From the NCBI GenBank assembly GCA_041744755.1, contig JBGTKC010000074.1, positions 21,090-85,089 on the forward strand: a DNA stretch of 64,000 nucleotides, in the 5' to 3' direction. This document shows, piece after piece, positions 32,550 to 41,665 of the stretch; the stretch's first letter is position 1, and the number at the start of each line of letters is the position of its first letter. A model generated the notes under the pieces. That model was not told the DNA's origin. It ran no database searches and was given only the letters and a program-made list of their open reading frames with translations. The stretch comes from CALDTK01 sp041744755 (lineage in GTDB: Bacteria; Bacteroidota; Bacteroidia; Chitinophagales; Saprospiraceae). The position numbers and the translations under genes are program-made.

Positions 32550-32648
32550 GAGGGCGGGGTGGGCCGGCCGATCTGTGCGACGGCGCGGGACCCGCAAAGA
32601 AACGACGACGCGGGCCTTTGATTCGTGGCGCGAGCCACGGTGGCGAGT

Positions 32649-33137
32649 TTAGTCGGGGAAGACCCTGAGGCTATCGCGAACGGGGAGCGTGTCGGCCGGC
32701 GGGAGGATAGGGGGTTCGGGAGCCTGCACGCGGAAAGGCCCCATCCCTTCACCGGCGAAATGTACTGGGAGCAAAACCTTCACGTTGATTTCCTCGCGGC
32801 AGGTACCCTGCTTAGTTTGCAAGGGCGCGCGACTCGGCTTTACGTTGACGAGATTGAGCGTCGTGCCCTCTGTGCTGGCGTCGACCTGGTATCGGCCATC
32901 CTCTCCGGTGAGGAAGTCGAACAGGCCTTTGCTCGCGTTGTACAGCCGGATGTCGGTCTGAACCAGGATGGTATTGCCGGCCCAGTAGTCGACCGTGACA
33001 CTGTCTACGAGTCTGATGTCGATCACCTCGACGCCATCGGTTGGGAAGTTGCTGTGCATGGTCTTCGCGAACTGCGCGGAGGCCACCGCCGTGCAAGACA
33101 ACAGTACCAGACTCAGGAAAGCAACGCGGGTGGGCAT
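32649..33137 (-). CDS. Secreted protein of unknown function
   Basis: 162 residues from the ATG at 33137. A clear signal peptide (MPTRVAFLSLVLLSCTAVASA) precedes a beta-rich mature part: VEVIDIRLVDSVTVDYWAGNTILVQTDIRLYNAS, GRYQVDAST and CREEINVKVLLPVHF, ending in a Pro-rich tail. I do not recognise a named family; the pattern recalls adhesin-like/DUF4097-type repeats of Bacteroidota, but this is not firm. It follows kdsA by 39 bp on the same strand and so is probably co-transcribed with it. Confidence 0.65.
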   Translation of the reverse strand: MPTRVAFLSLVLLSCTAVASAQFAKTMHSNFPTDGVEVIDIRLVDSVTVDYWAGNTILVQTDIRLYNASKGLFDFLTGEDGRYQVDASTEGTTLNLVNVKPSRAPLQTKQGTCREEINVKVLLPVHFAGEGMGPFRVQAPEPPILPPADTLPVRDSLRVFPD

Positions 33138-33176
33138 AGCACGAAGAACGCGCGAAGCCTCGGTCCCGTACACCGA

Positions 33177-34001
33177 CTACGCATTAAAGTCCTGCGAATC
33201 GATGTCCGCCACGGACTCGCGCAGACGGACGAGACGGCGCAGTAGCCGCTCTATCTTGTCGAGGGCCAGCATATTGGCACCGTCGCTCAGCGCCTGGTCG
33301 GGACGGGGGTGCGTCTCGATGAAGAGGCCGTCGGCACCGGTGGCGATAGCCGCGCGCGCGATGGTCTCGATGAGGGCCGGTCGCCCCCCGGTCACCCCGG
33401 TGCTTTGGTTCGGCTGCTGGAGGCTGTGCGTGCAATCCATCACCACGGGACAGCCCGTCGCGCGCATCGTCGGGATCCCCCGGAAGTCCACCACCAGGTC
33501 CTGGTACCCAAAGGTGGTCCCTCGTTCCGTCAGCCACACCTCGCTGCCCTGCACGCTGGACACTTTTTCCGCCGCGAAGCGCATTGCCTCCGGGCTGAGG
33601 AATTGGCCCTTCTTGACGCTCACTACCCGCCCCGTCGCGCCTGCGGCGAGCAGGAGGCTAGTTTGCCGACACAGGAAGGCGGGAATCTGGAGCACGTCAA
33701 CGTACGGGGCCGCCATGGCCGCATCGTCGTCGCCGTGGATGTCGGTGATCGTCGGGACGCTGAAACGTTGGCCGATCTTGGCGAGCAAGGCGAGACCGGC
33801 CTCGTCGCCGATTCCGGTGAACGAGCTGAGCGCCGTGCGATTAGCCTTGCGGTAGCTGGACTTGAAGACGAGCGGAACGTTGAGTACCCCGCAGATGTCG
33901 ACCAAGCGTGCGGCGGTCTCGTGGAGAATGGCTTCCCCCTCTATTACGCAGGGGCCGGCGATCAAAAAAAAGCGGTCGTCTGGAACTTGTAACAGTGACA
34001 T
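33177..34001 (-). CDS. kdsA: 3-deoxy-8-phosphooctulonate (KDO-8-P) synthase
   Basis: 274 residues from the ATG at 34001; a GTG lies one codon earlier. Class I aldolase motifs are present: FLIAGPCVIEGE, FKSSYRKANRTALSSFTGIG, TDIHGDDDA, LQIPAFLCRQTSLLLAAG, VKKGQF, TERGTTFGYQDLVVDFRGI, DCTHSLQQPNQSTGVTGG and DGLFIETHPRPDQALSDGANML. It condenses PEP with arabinose 5-phosphate for lipopolysaccharide core sugar. The asparagine/cysteine choice at the metal site (C after AGP, DCTH) suggests the metal-dependent class. Confidence 0.96.
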   Translation of the reverse strand: MSLLQVPDDRFFLIAGPCVIEGEAILHETAARLVDICGVLNVPLVFKSSYRKANRTALSSFTGIGDEAGLALLAKIGQRFSVPTITDIHGDDDAAMAAPYVDVLQIPAFLCRQTSLLLAAGATGRVVSVKKGQFLSPEAMRFAAEKVSSVQGSEVWLTERGTTFGYQDLVVDFRGIPTMRATGCPVVMDCTHSLQQPNQSTGVTGGRPALIETIARAAIATGADGLFIETHPRPDQALSDGANMLALDKIERLLRRLVRLRESVADIDSQDFNA

Positions 34002-34044
34002 CACGTGGGTCTTAGGCGCCGGGAAGGTAGCCCCAGTAGGGTCC

Positions 34045-34695
34045 CTAGAACTTAGCCGTCACGCCACCGCTTACCAATGCGAGATTATTGCCGAGCTCTG
34101 CGTAAGCCGCGAGGTGCGGAAGGAGGTTGGCACAGACCCCCATGAAACCGATCACGCCCACCTGCGGACCCTGCGCAAAGAAAGGCGTCGCCCTGTCGGA
34201 TAGGTACGCGGCCTGGTCTTCGACGACGAAGTCACTCGGGAAGACATGCGTATAGGTCTGCCGCGCAGTCGTGACCCCGAGTTGTACGCCCCCGTAAAGG
34301 TTGACGATCTGCTTTCGCAAAAACACGCCCTTCAGTCGCGCCCCGTAGTGCTGATTGAAGCTCGTCTCCTGCGAGACGACGCCATTCTTGTCACGGAAGG
34401 CACTCGGGTTGAATTCCACACGACCGTAGGCTAGACCCAATGACAGTCGCGTGTTTACCGCATAGCCAAGGTTGGTTTGGAGCACGGGCTTCGTCTGTGG
34501 AATCCCGGTCAGGACCCCAGCGGTGAAGCCGGTCCCGACGTTGATCTCCCAGCGCGTGAGGCGGCTGGAGGTTTTATGCTTGGTGAGGTCAGATGATGTG
34601 ACGGACGTAATGGTCATAGACTCCTGTTGCGCGAGCAACAACGATGGACTGCCTACCGACACCGCCAAACACATGAATAGATAGAGTGGGCGCAT
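34045..34695 (-). CDS. Outer-membrane beta-barrel-like protein
   Basis: 216 residues from the ATG at 34695. The signal peptide MRPLYLFMCLAVSVGSPSLLLAQ is followed by alternating amphipathic strands (WEINVGTGFTAGVLTG, VLQTNLGYAVNTRLSLGLAYGRVEF, NLYGGVQLGVTTAR, LLPHLAAYAELGNNLALVSGGVTAKF) that end in Phe, as expected for an outer-membrane barrel. No specific family is recognised. It is 43 bp upstream of kdsA on the same strand. Confidence 0.65.
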   Translation of the reverse strand: MRPLYLFMCLAVSVGSPSLLLAQQESMTITSVTSSDLTKHKTSSRLTRWEINVGTGFTAGVLTGIPQTKPVLQTNLGYAVNTRLSLGLAYGRVEFNPSAFRDKNGVVSQETSFNQHYGARLKGVFLRKQIVNLYGGVQLGVTTARQTYTHVFPSDFVVEDQAAYLSDRATPFFAQGPQVGVIGFMGVCANLLPHLAAYAELGNNLALVSGGVTAKF

Positions 34696-34751
34696 ATGCG
34701 CCAGTGTACACAAATGCCGGGCCGCTTTGCCGCGGACGCCGACCGACTACC

Positions 34752-35996
34752 TCATTCGAGTACCCACGCGTTCGAATTAAACTCACGCCGCATACGCGTC
34801 AACATCGCGTCGACCTCTGCCTGGCTCGACGCCGTGAAAGATACCCCGACTCGGGTCAGGTTTCCGGGCTGGTCTACGTAGGGCAGAAGGCCCTTCTCCG
34901 CGAGACGCTCGGTAAGGCGGGCGGCATTTTGGTTGCTACCGAAACTACCGAGGATGATCACCTCCTCCTTCTCGCGTGGCCGTTTCTTACTGGTAGATTG
35001 AGCTGCTACAGGCTTCCGTGTCGAAGTCGGCCTTCGGCTGGCGAGATCCGCCGGATCCACTTGCTGCTCGCGGGCCAACCGAGCGGGGGCTGATTTGCTG
35101 GGTGAGGTTGGCGTCGCGCGCTGCGTGGGGGCGGGAGCGCCTGGCCCGTCGGCTACCGAGGGCCCCTCTGCCGAGCGGATCACCTGCTCGACTTGACGCG
35201 GCGGCGCGGCGGCGATGGCGCCGCTCGGGCCGAAGGCCGGGTTGTAAAGCGGGGCCTCGAACCCTTCGTCGAGCACGCCTGCGGTCGGCGGTGCAGGATC
35301 GAGCGGGCTACGGTTGAGGCGATCTTGACTCACGGCAATGGCCTGGGCGCTTTCCGTCTCCGAGATCTGCTCCGAGAAAGCAGATCTCAAGAGCGCGAGT
35401 CCGATCGAGACCACTGCGAACATCGCCGCGTAGCGTAAAATCCGCGCGAGGGAAAGGACGCGCTTAACCCGCGTCGGCCTGTCCTCGTCCGTCGATACCA
35501 CCGTCGGCTCGACCGAAGCGATCGCCACGCCTCGCGGCTCGACGTCTCCGGCGTCACCGGAGGACGCTTCGCGTGCCGCCGCGCGCTTCGGCAAAGGCTC
35601 CACGGCGACGGCTCCCCCGCTCCAATAAGCGGACGCCAGTGCGCGCTCGGAGGGGGTCCAGTCCACGAGTCCACCGCCGTCACTCAAGCGCAGCGTTCCG
35701 AGGTCACCGATGGCAATGGCGCGACCGCGCGAGAGCTCCCGAAGCCACTCGCCCTCGATCTCATGGGCCTCCGCGGAGGTCGCGCCGGTGCTCACGAGCA
35801 ACTCCGCGAAGGTCTGCGCGCTGGCGTGAGGCGGTTGCGTCCACCGAACGTCAAGTCGCGGGGGGTCCACCTCGCGGCTGACGTGATTGATCCAAGCCGG
35901 GATGTAGATCCCTTCGATCGTGCCGAAGCCCGGCAGCGAGAAGTGCTGGCCGTCGACGAGAGCTGCTGCGGCTAGCGAACAGGAGAATGCATCCAT
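34752..35996 (-). CDS. SPOR domain protein with N-terminal HU-CCDC81-like domains
   Basis: 414 residues. Two N-terminal HU/CCDC81-like modules (HFSLPGFGTIEGIYIPAWINHV; AEAHEIEGEWLRELSRGRAIAIGDLGTLRLSD) lead to one membrane span near residues 185-204 (ILRYAAMFAVVSIGLALL). A Pro/Ala-rich linker of ~130 residues and a C-terminal SPOR domain (VIILGSFGSNQNAARLTERLAEKGLLPYV...RVGVSFTASSQAEVDAMLTRMRREFN) follow. SPOR domains bind denuded peptidoglycan at division septa, so this is a septal or envelope protein. The layout is typical of Bacteroidota. Confidence 0.85.
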   Translation of the reverse strand: MDAFSCSLAAAALVDGQHFSLPGFGTIEGIYIPAWINHVSREVDPPRLDVRWTQPPHASAQTFAELLVSTGATSAEAHEIEGEWLRELSRGRAIAIGDLGTLRLSDGGGLVDWTPSERALASAYWSGGAVAVEPLPKRAAAREASSGDAGDVEPRGVAIASVEPTVVSTDEDRPTRVKRVLSLARILRYAAMFAVVSIGLALLRSAFSEQISETESAQAIAVSQDRLNRSPLDPAPPTAGVLDEGFEAPLYNPAFGPSGAIAAAPPRQVEQVIRSAEGPSVADGPGAPAPTQRATPTSPSKSAPARLAREQQVDPADLASRRPTSTRKPVAAQSTSKKRPREKEEVIILGSFGSNQNAARLTERLAEKGLLPYVDQPGNLTRVGVSFTASSQAEVDAMLTRMRREFNSNAWVLE

Positions 35997-36004
35997 AAGT
36001 GGGT

Positions 36005-36012
36005 CAAAAGTA
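36005..36012 (-). promoter_or_regulatory. Candidate -7 box (TACTTTTG) of the SPOR gene
   Basis: A perfect TAnnTTTG on the minus strand, eight bases before the start codon. The transcript would be almost leaderless. Confidence 0.4.
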
Positions 36013-36160
36013 GCAAATACCCATTTTCAGGGAGTACCGGATTTGCACACCTCGAAAGAGCGGCTGTGGATATGTAGCCTGTGTGCAACATTCACCCCGG
36101 TGTACGAGTCCTGGCGCCGGAAGGATATCTCGTCTCCGACTCGGGGGTTTATTTGCTGCA

Positions 36161-37468
36161 ATGACCGTAGTAACAGACCTCAAGCGCGAGCGCTCGGCCC
36201 GCCTCTTCGCGGAGGCTAAAGGCTATTTCCCCGGCGGAGTCAACTCGCCGGTCCGAGCATTCAAAAGTGTCTCCGGCCCGCCGGTCTTCGTCGAGCGCGC
36301 CGACGGCTGCTACCTTTACGACGTCGACGGGAATCGCTTCCTCGACTTCTGTGGCTCCTGGGGGCCGATGATCCTCGGGCACAACCACCCCGCCGTCCGC
36401 GAGGCCATCATCGCCGCCGTAGAGCGTGGCACGAGCTATGGTACCCCCACGCCGTCCGGAAACGCACTCGGTAAGCTACTCCTCGATAACAACCCCTACC
36501 TCGACCGAATGCGGTTCGTGAGCTCGGGCACCGAAGCCGTCATGTCCGCGATCCGACTCGCGCGCGGCTACACGGGGCGTGAACTGATCTTAAAATTCGA
36601 GGGCTGCTATCACGGTCACGTCGACTCTCTGTTGGTGAAGGCCGGAAGCGGGCTAGTAACCTTCGGAGAGAGCAGCTCGGCGGGTGTACCCAAGAGCTTC
36701 GTCGACAAAACGCTCGTGCTTCCGCTGGCCGACACGGCGCGGGTACACGAGTTGTTCATGACGCTCGGCGACCAGATCGCCGCCGTGATCGTGGAGCCAG
36801 TGCCGGCGAACAATGGCCTCCTTCTCCAGCGCCGCCAATTCCTACAGTGTCTTCGGCTTCACTGTTATAGCTCCGGGGCGATGCTCATCTTCGACGAGGT
36901 CATTTCGGGCTTCCGGGTGGGTTTCACGGGGGCGGCGGGCTACTACGGGATCGAACCCGACATAGTTACCTACGGCAAAATTATCGGCGGCGGTATGCCC
37001 GTCGGCGCCTACGGCGCCAGGGGCGACATCATGAGTGCCGTGGCCCCGGAGGGCCCCGTCTACCAAGCCGGGACCTTGAGCGCCAACCCGGTAGCGATGG
37101 CCGCCGGGATCGCCACGCTCACCGAGCTACTGGCACCCGGCTTCTACCCCGACCTGCGCCAACGCACCCTCCGACTCACCGACCAAATTCAGGCCTTTGC
37201 CGATGATCGGGGCTACGAGCTTACCGTACCCTCGATCGGGAGCATCTTCTGGTTTTGCTTCGACCGCGGGCGCATCGAGCGCGCCGATCAGATACGTCCG
37301 GAGGGGATGCAGCGCTTTCGGACCCTCCACCACGAACTCCTTCAGCGCGAGGTGTATCTCGGTCCTAGCGGCTACGAGGTTGGCTTCGTGAGCGCCGCCC
37401 ACACAGACGCCATCATCGACGAGGCCGTAGGCAAGATGGCGGAGGCGCTAGACGTGGCGTTCGCCTAG
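36161..37468 (+). CDS. hemL: Glutamate-1-semialdehyde 2,1-aminomutase
   Basis: 435 residues from the ATG at 36161. Class III aminotransferase with YFPGGVNSPVRAFKSV, FVSSGTEAVMSAIRLARG, FEGCYHGHVDSLLVKAGSG, IFDEVISGFRVG and the PLP lysine K273 in VTYGKIIGGGMPVGAYG. It makes 5-aminolevulinate by the C5 route, upstream of hemC and hemD found 13 kb away. Its stop codon overlaps the stop of the convergent hybrid kinase within one CTAG. Confidence 0.96.
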   Translation: MTVVTDLKRERSARLFAEAKGYFPGGVNSPVRAFKSVSGPPVFVERADGCYLYDVDGNRFLDFCGSWGPMILGHNHPAVREAIIAAVERGTSYGTPTPSGNALGKLLLDNNPYLDRMRFVSSGTEAVMSAIRLARGYTGRELILKFEGCYHGHVDSLLVKAGSGLVTFGESSSAGVPKSFVDKTLVLPLADTARVHELFMTLGDQIAAVIVEPVPANNGLLLQRRQFLQCLRLHCYSSGAMLIFDEVISGFRVGFTGAAGYYGIEPDIVTYGKIIGGGMPVGAYGARGDIMSAVAPEGPVYQAGTLSANPVAMAAGIATLTELLAPGFYPDLRQRTLRLTDQIQAFADDRGYELTVPSIGSIFWFCFDRGRIERADQIRPEGMQRFRTLHHELLQREVYLGPSGYEVGFVSAAHTDAIIDEAVGKMAEALDVAFA

Positions 37469-40400
37469 GCGTGTCGAACCTGAGCCGTCGCATCCCGGCG
37501 CTCCCCTTGCCCCGACTCAACCCCGCTCAGCTCCGTTGATTGTGTGTTCTGGAGCGCGAGCATCCGACTGGCTAGCCCCTCCACGCGCCTGAGGCGGGCA
37601 ACGAGTGCCGGGACGTGTAGCGGCTTGGTCATAAAGTCGTCCATCCCGGCGGCTAGGCACTCTACTCTCCCCTCCTCGCTCGCGTTGGCGGTAAGCGCAC
37701 AGATCGTCACCGGTCGCTCGAAATATCGCTTGCGGATCTCACGCGTGGCCTGGAGTCCGTCCATCTCCGGCATGTGGATATCCATGAGGATCAGATCGTA
37801 TGCCTCAGCCGCGAAACGCTCGATGGCCAGGCGCCCGTTTTCCACCCAGTCCGCGGTGTAGCCCAGTTTCGTCAACACCGTAAGGATCAACATCTTGTTC
37901 ATGAGGTTGTCCTCCGCCACGAGGATCCGTAGGGGGTGCTCGGCTGCGAGGTCAAAGAATACTGGCCTCGCGTTCGCCGGCTCCTTGGCCTGCGCAGCTG
38001 GAGGCGGAAACGCGTCTGCGTCGCCTCCGTCCACGCTTGGCCCCGCGGCGTCGGCTCGTTCCCCATGCGGGGATGATGCGCATTCCGATGGGCGCTGGTC
38101 CCGCTCGCGCTGCTCCGCCCTCTCCCGCCGCCAGGCGCGAGCGAGATCGACGAGCTGACTCGGGCTCAGCGGGTAGGCTACGCTTTGTTCACCAGCTTGT
38201 AGCTCGAGCCAGGCGCTGTGTTGCTCCGAGCGGACGATGGCGATCGTAGCTCCGATTTCGCTAAATCGACGATAGAGCGCGTTTTGCCGAAAGGCGCCCA
38301 AATCTGCCACGCCCGTGAAACCGTAGACCAGGATATCTCCGGGCAGGACCTCGTCGGCGCTGGCGGGGATGACGAAGTGGCCATCGCTGAACAGGCGGTG
38401 CAGTTGTGATTCAAAACCCATCTGCGTGCTCGCGGGCCATATCCTTAACTGGTCCTCCCGCCGGACCAGCGCGCATTGGGCTGCGTACCTCACCACCGGA
38501 CGCACGGGAATCTGAAGCGAGAAAACCGATCCCTTCCCGTAGGTAGACTCAAGGTTCACCTCCCCGCCGAGACACTCGGCGTAAGTACGGACGATGGTGA
38601 GCCCGAGCCCGGTCCCGCCGAAGCGTCGCGTGTTGGAGTTGTCGGCCTGCTCGAACACCTCGAAGATGCGGCGGTAGTTCTCGGGCTCTATGCCGATGCC
38701 GGTATCCGAAATTCGGACGGTGAGTAAATCCTGGTTCCCTGCGCTCGCGGGGTCGTAGTCTACGTCCAGTCGGACGGTCCCGCTGGCGGTGAATTTGATC
38801 GCGTTGTCGAGCAAGTGGCGGAGTGCACTACGTAGCTTCTGGGCATCCGTGGTAACGTGGGTCGGGAGGGAGGCCACGTCGTAGGCGAAGAAGAGACCCT
38901 TGTCGAAGGCATGGTCGCTATGGCCGACGATGAGCTCGTGGATGAGCTCGGAAAGGTTCGTGAGGGTATCGCGCCGTTTGACCGTTCCGTTGTCGATCTC
39001 GGCGAAGTCGAGAATATCGCCGACGATGGCGTGGAGGGAGTTGCCCCCGCGCTGGATAGCTCCGGCGAAGTTGCGCTGCTCCGAGGAGAGCTCCGACTCG
39101 AGGAGGAGGTTACTCATCCCGAGTACGGCGTTGAGGGGCGTGCGAATCTCGTGGCTCATGTTGGCGAGGAACATGGATTTCGCCGCGCTGGCCTTTTGGG
39201 CTTTGTCCTGCGCGATCTGTAGGTCGTGCGTTCGCTCAGCGACGAGGTTCTCGAGCTCCCGGGCGAGCGTGCGCTGGCGTAGGGTATACACGGAGACGAT
39301 CGCGAAAGCGACGAGCGAGGTCAGCAACACGATCACGATGATCCCGAAGGCCGACGTCCACCAGAATGGCATCACGCGTACCGATTGCGTGTGCACGCTT
39401 GCGCTAAAACCCTTCTCCCGGGAGATAACCCGGATCGAGAACTCGAAGTCGCCGGGTAGCAGGGGGGCGAACACCGCGAGACCGGAGACCGTGCGTGCGG
39501 GGCGTACTGTGACGCCGTCCAGCGTGAAGCCGGCAACCAGGTGGTCGGGTGCGAATCCCGGCAGGGAGTAGTGGACGTAGAGGCTGTCGCCTTGCCATAG
39601 GCTCAGGCGCTGCCCAGGTACTGCTCGGGCACCGAACAGCTTGCCGGCGTGCGTACTGAAGATGATCCCCGGGCGAAGCGGCAGGAAGTCCTGGGTCGGG
39701 TTCTGGAGCCTGATCACGCGACCACCGTTGAGAAGGACGAGCTCCTCCGCAGCTAGGGTAGTGAGTCCACGGGGTTGAAAGTCTAATGAGGCCCAGTTGT
39801 GCATGCCCTCCACCGTGTGAAGGTTGCCATCGCGTAAGAAATATGCCCCCTGGCCCTGGACCGTGAACCAGAGCCCACCGCCGGCAGGCTTCACGCTCCG
39901 TATATCGGCGTCGAGGAGGTCGTGCGGCATCGGTACGTTGGAGTAGCCGTGCCCCCGTTGCCACTGCAACAGCCCCCTACTCGTCGCGATGTAGATGACG
40001 GAATCACTGAGGGGGGCGATCTCGTGAATCTCGAAGCCTTGGTGGCTGGCCGCCGTCTCGATACGGCCCTCGAGCTTCATCCAGATATTGTGGCTCTCGA
40101 AGAAGTAGTGTAGCGGAGAGGCACCCCGGCGCGAGGCGGCGTAGAGCCTCCCGGCAGGCGCCCGACGTATGCACGCTACGGATCCCTCGAGACCGGTAGA
40201 GTCAAGTTGTAAGGCGCTGCCCTCGGGGGTGATCTTGACGAGGCCAGAGTTGCGTCCGGAACTAGAGTTGAACGTCGCCCACAGCACGTCCTGGCTGACG
40301 AAGAGGTCGGAGAACTCCATGCCGTACCCCACGACGGACGACAACTGATCGGGTGGGCCGTCGCCATTGAGCGCCAGGACGCGACCATCCGAGGTCCCGA

Positions 40401-41592
40401 CCACGATGCGCTCGTCGAAGGCCGCTACGCAGGTAGGGACGCTATTGCGCATGTAATTGTCGAACGTAGGCCAACTGCGCTCGGGCTTGGTGTCCTTCGC
40501 GGCGTTCATCTCGAAGATCCGGACGGCGTCGGGCTGCCCGACTACGAGCTTTGCGCCGGCCGATCCGATCGCGCTCGTGAATGAGGCGTCGAGGCGGATT
40601 GGCGTGACTACGTTCGGTAGGCACTCCACGGTGACGACGCCGGTTTGCGTGCGGACGATCGCCCGTGACCCGATACTGTAGAAGCTAGCCGCCCCACCGA
40701 TGGCCACGGGTGAGGTCCGCTGCGCGTCCGCTCCCCCGAAGGGGATCACCTGCCAGGAAGCCTCGCCCTGCAGGTCGCGGGAGCGTAGCGGCCGTCCGGG
40801 ATCCAGGGACATCAGTTGGTTGCCGACCACCGTGACGTCGGCTCCGGGCGGGACCTCTACGACGTTCCGCAAGCGGAACTTCTCCGCCCGGTCGGGCTGC
40901 AGCGCGTATACCGTCCGGTCGCCCCGGAACAAAATGTTGCCGCTTGCAGTCGTGGCAATCGGCACGATGTCATTCAGGCCTTCGGGGAGGTGGGCGATCA
41001 CCTGTCGGCCTTGCCCGACGGCAAAGACCGCGCCTTGGGCGTCTGCCACGAACGCGCCCTTCGGAGACACCCCCAGGAGGCGCATCGGCACCGACGTCGT
41101 CGCGTGGAATAATCCTCCTTCGCTCACCATGATTGTGCGGTCGGTCTCCAGGACAACCTCGGGGTAGCCTCGTCTGCCGGACTGCTCGTCGCTGAGTAGG
41201 TAGGTGGCGCGCGTAATCTCGTGCGGACGACTGAGTTTTCCGATAGTCACGCGCTGCGCCGGAGCCCGAAACCGCCACTCGAACGTGAATACCTCCGTGG
41301 CGTTAGCCAGCAGCAACTCCCCCGAGAGCGTAGGCAGGATGCGTTCGTCTACGGCGAGGCGATGACTGGTTTGCCAGGTCTCGCCGTCGTGGACCAGCAG
41401 CATCGCGATGCTATCACACCCCGTCAGGATAAACATCCCACCCCTGGGGCCGTGGTAGATCCCCAAGACATCCGCGGTGGGCACCCGCAATTCGTCTAGG
41501 CGGTGAGCGACGATAGATTGCGCCAGCACGCCGGAGTTTACGAGGGTGGCAACGCCGAGCAACAGGCTGTAACGCCGTAGGAGAAACCGCAT
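37465..41592 (-). CDS. Hybrid sensor histidine kinase with periplasmic propeller and receiver domain
   Basis: 1375 residues from the ATG at 41592 (MRFLLRRYSLLLGVATLVNSGVLAQ, a signal peptide); a longer reading lacks it. Residues ~25-680 form two-component-regulator propeller blades, then a Y_Y_Y-like Ig domain and one membrane span near 760-790. A coiled coil (ELENLVAERTHDLQIAQDKA), HisKA (FLANMSHEIRTPLNAVLGM, phospho-His H814), HATPase_c (DNAIKFT; ISDTGIGIEPENYRRIFEVFEQADNSNTRRFGGTGLGLTI) and a C-terminal receiver with D1271 in LILMDIHMPEMDG complete it. Unlike SusR-type HTCS it ends without an AraC domain. The ligand is unknown, possibly a glycan. Confidence 0.9.
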   Translation of the reverse strand: MRFLLRRYSLLLGVATLVNSGVLAQSIVAHRLDELRVPTADVLGIYHGPRGGMFILTGCDSIAMLLVHDGETWQTSHRLAVDERILPTLSGELLLANATEVFTFEWRFRAPAQRVTIGKLSRPHEITRATYLLSDEQSGRRGYPEVVLETDRTIMVSEGGLFHATTSVPMRLLGVSPKGAFVADAQGAVFAVGQGRQVIAHLPEGLNDIVPIATTASGNILFRGDRTVYALQPDRAEKFRLRNVVEVPPGADVTVVGNQLMSLDPGRPLRSRDLQGEASWQVIPFGGADAQRTSPVAIGGAASFYSIGSRAIVRTQTGVVTVECLPNVVTPIRLDASFTSAIGSAGAKLVVGQPDAVRIFEMNAAKDTKPERSWPTFDNYMRNSVPTCVAAFDERIVVGTSDGRVLALNGDGPPDQLSSVVGYGMEFSDLFVSQDVLWATFNSSSGRNSGLVKITPEGSALQLDSTGLEGSVACIRRAPAGRLYAASRRGASPLHYFFESHNIWMKLEGRIETAASHQGFEIHEIAPLSDSVIYIATSRGLLQWQRGHGYSNVPMPHDLLDADIRSVKPAGGGLWFTVQGQGAYFLRDGNLHTVEGMHNWASLDFQPRGLTTLAAEELVLLNGGRVIRLQNPTQDFLPLRPGIIFSTHAGKLFGARAVPGQRLSLWQGDSLYVHYSLPGFAPDHLVAGFTLDGVTVRPARTVSGLAVFAPLLPGDFEFSIRVISREKGFSASVHTQSVRVMPFWWTSAFGIIVIVLLTSLVAFAIVSVYTLRQRTLARELENLVAERTHDLQIAQDKAQKASAAKSMFLANMSHEIRTPLNAVLGMSNLLLESELSSEQRNFAGAIQRGGNSLHAIVGDILDFAEIDNGTVKRRDTLTNLSELIHELIVGHSDHAFDKGLFFAYDVASLPTHVTTDAQKLRSALRHLLDNAIKFTASGTVRLDVDYDPASAGNQDLLTVRISDTGIGIEPENYRRIFEVFEQADNSNTRRFGGTGLGLTIVRTYAECLGGEVNLESTYGKGSVFSLQIPVRPVVRYAAQCALVRREDQLRIWPASTQMGFESQLHRLFSDGHFVIPASADEVLPGDILVYGFTGVADLGAFRQNALYRRFSEIGATIAIVRSEQHSAWLELQAGEQSVAYPLSPSQLVDLARAWRRERAEQRERDQRPSECASSPHGERADAAGPSVDGGDADAFPPPAAQAKEPANARPVFFDLAAEHPLRILVAEDNLMNKMLILTVLTKLGYTADWVENGRLAIERFAAEAYDLILMDIHMPEMDGLQATREIRKRYFERPVTICALTANASEEGRVECLAAGMDDFMTKPLHVPALVARLRRVEGLASRMLALQNTQSTELSGVESGQGERRDATAQVRHA
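38281..38295 (+). repeat. Dispersed mini-hairpin, copy 19
   Basis: Exact GTTTTGCCGAAAGGC. It is antisense in the hybrid kinase, read as AFRQN in the degenerate region between the HATPase and receiver domains. Confidence 0.85.
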
Positions 41593-41665
41593 CGAGAACC
41601 CAGCGCTACAACAAGCATACCAGGCAGTCGATCCGCGATCATACCTAAAATCTGGTAGGCCACAC

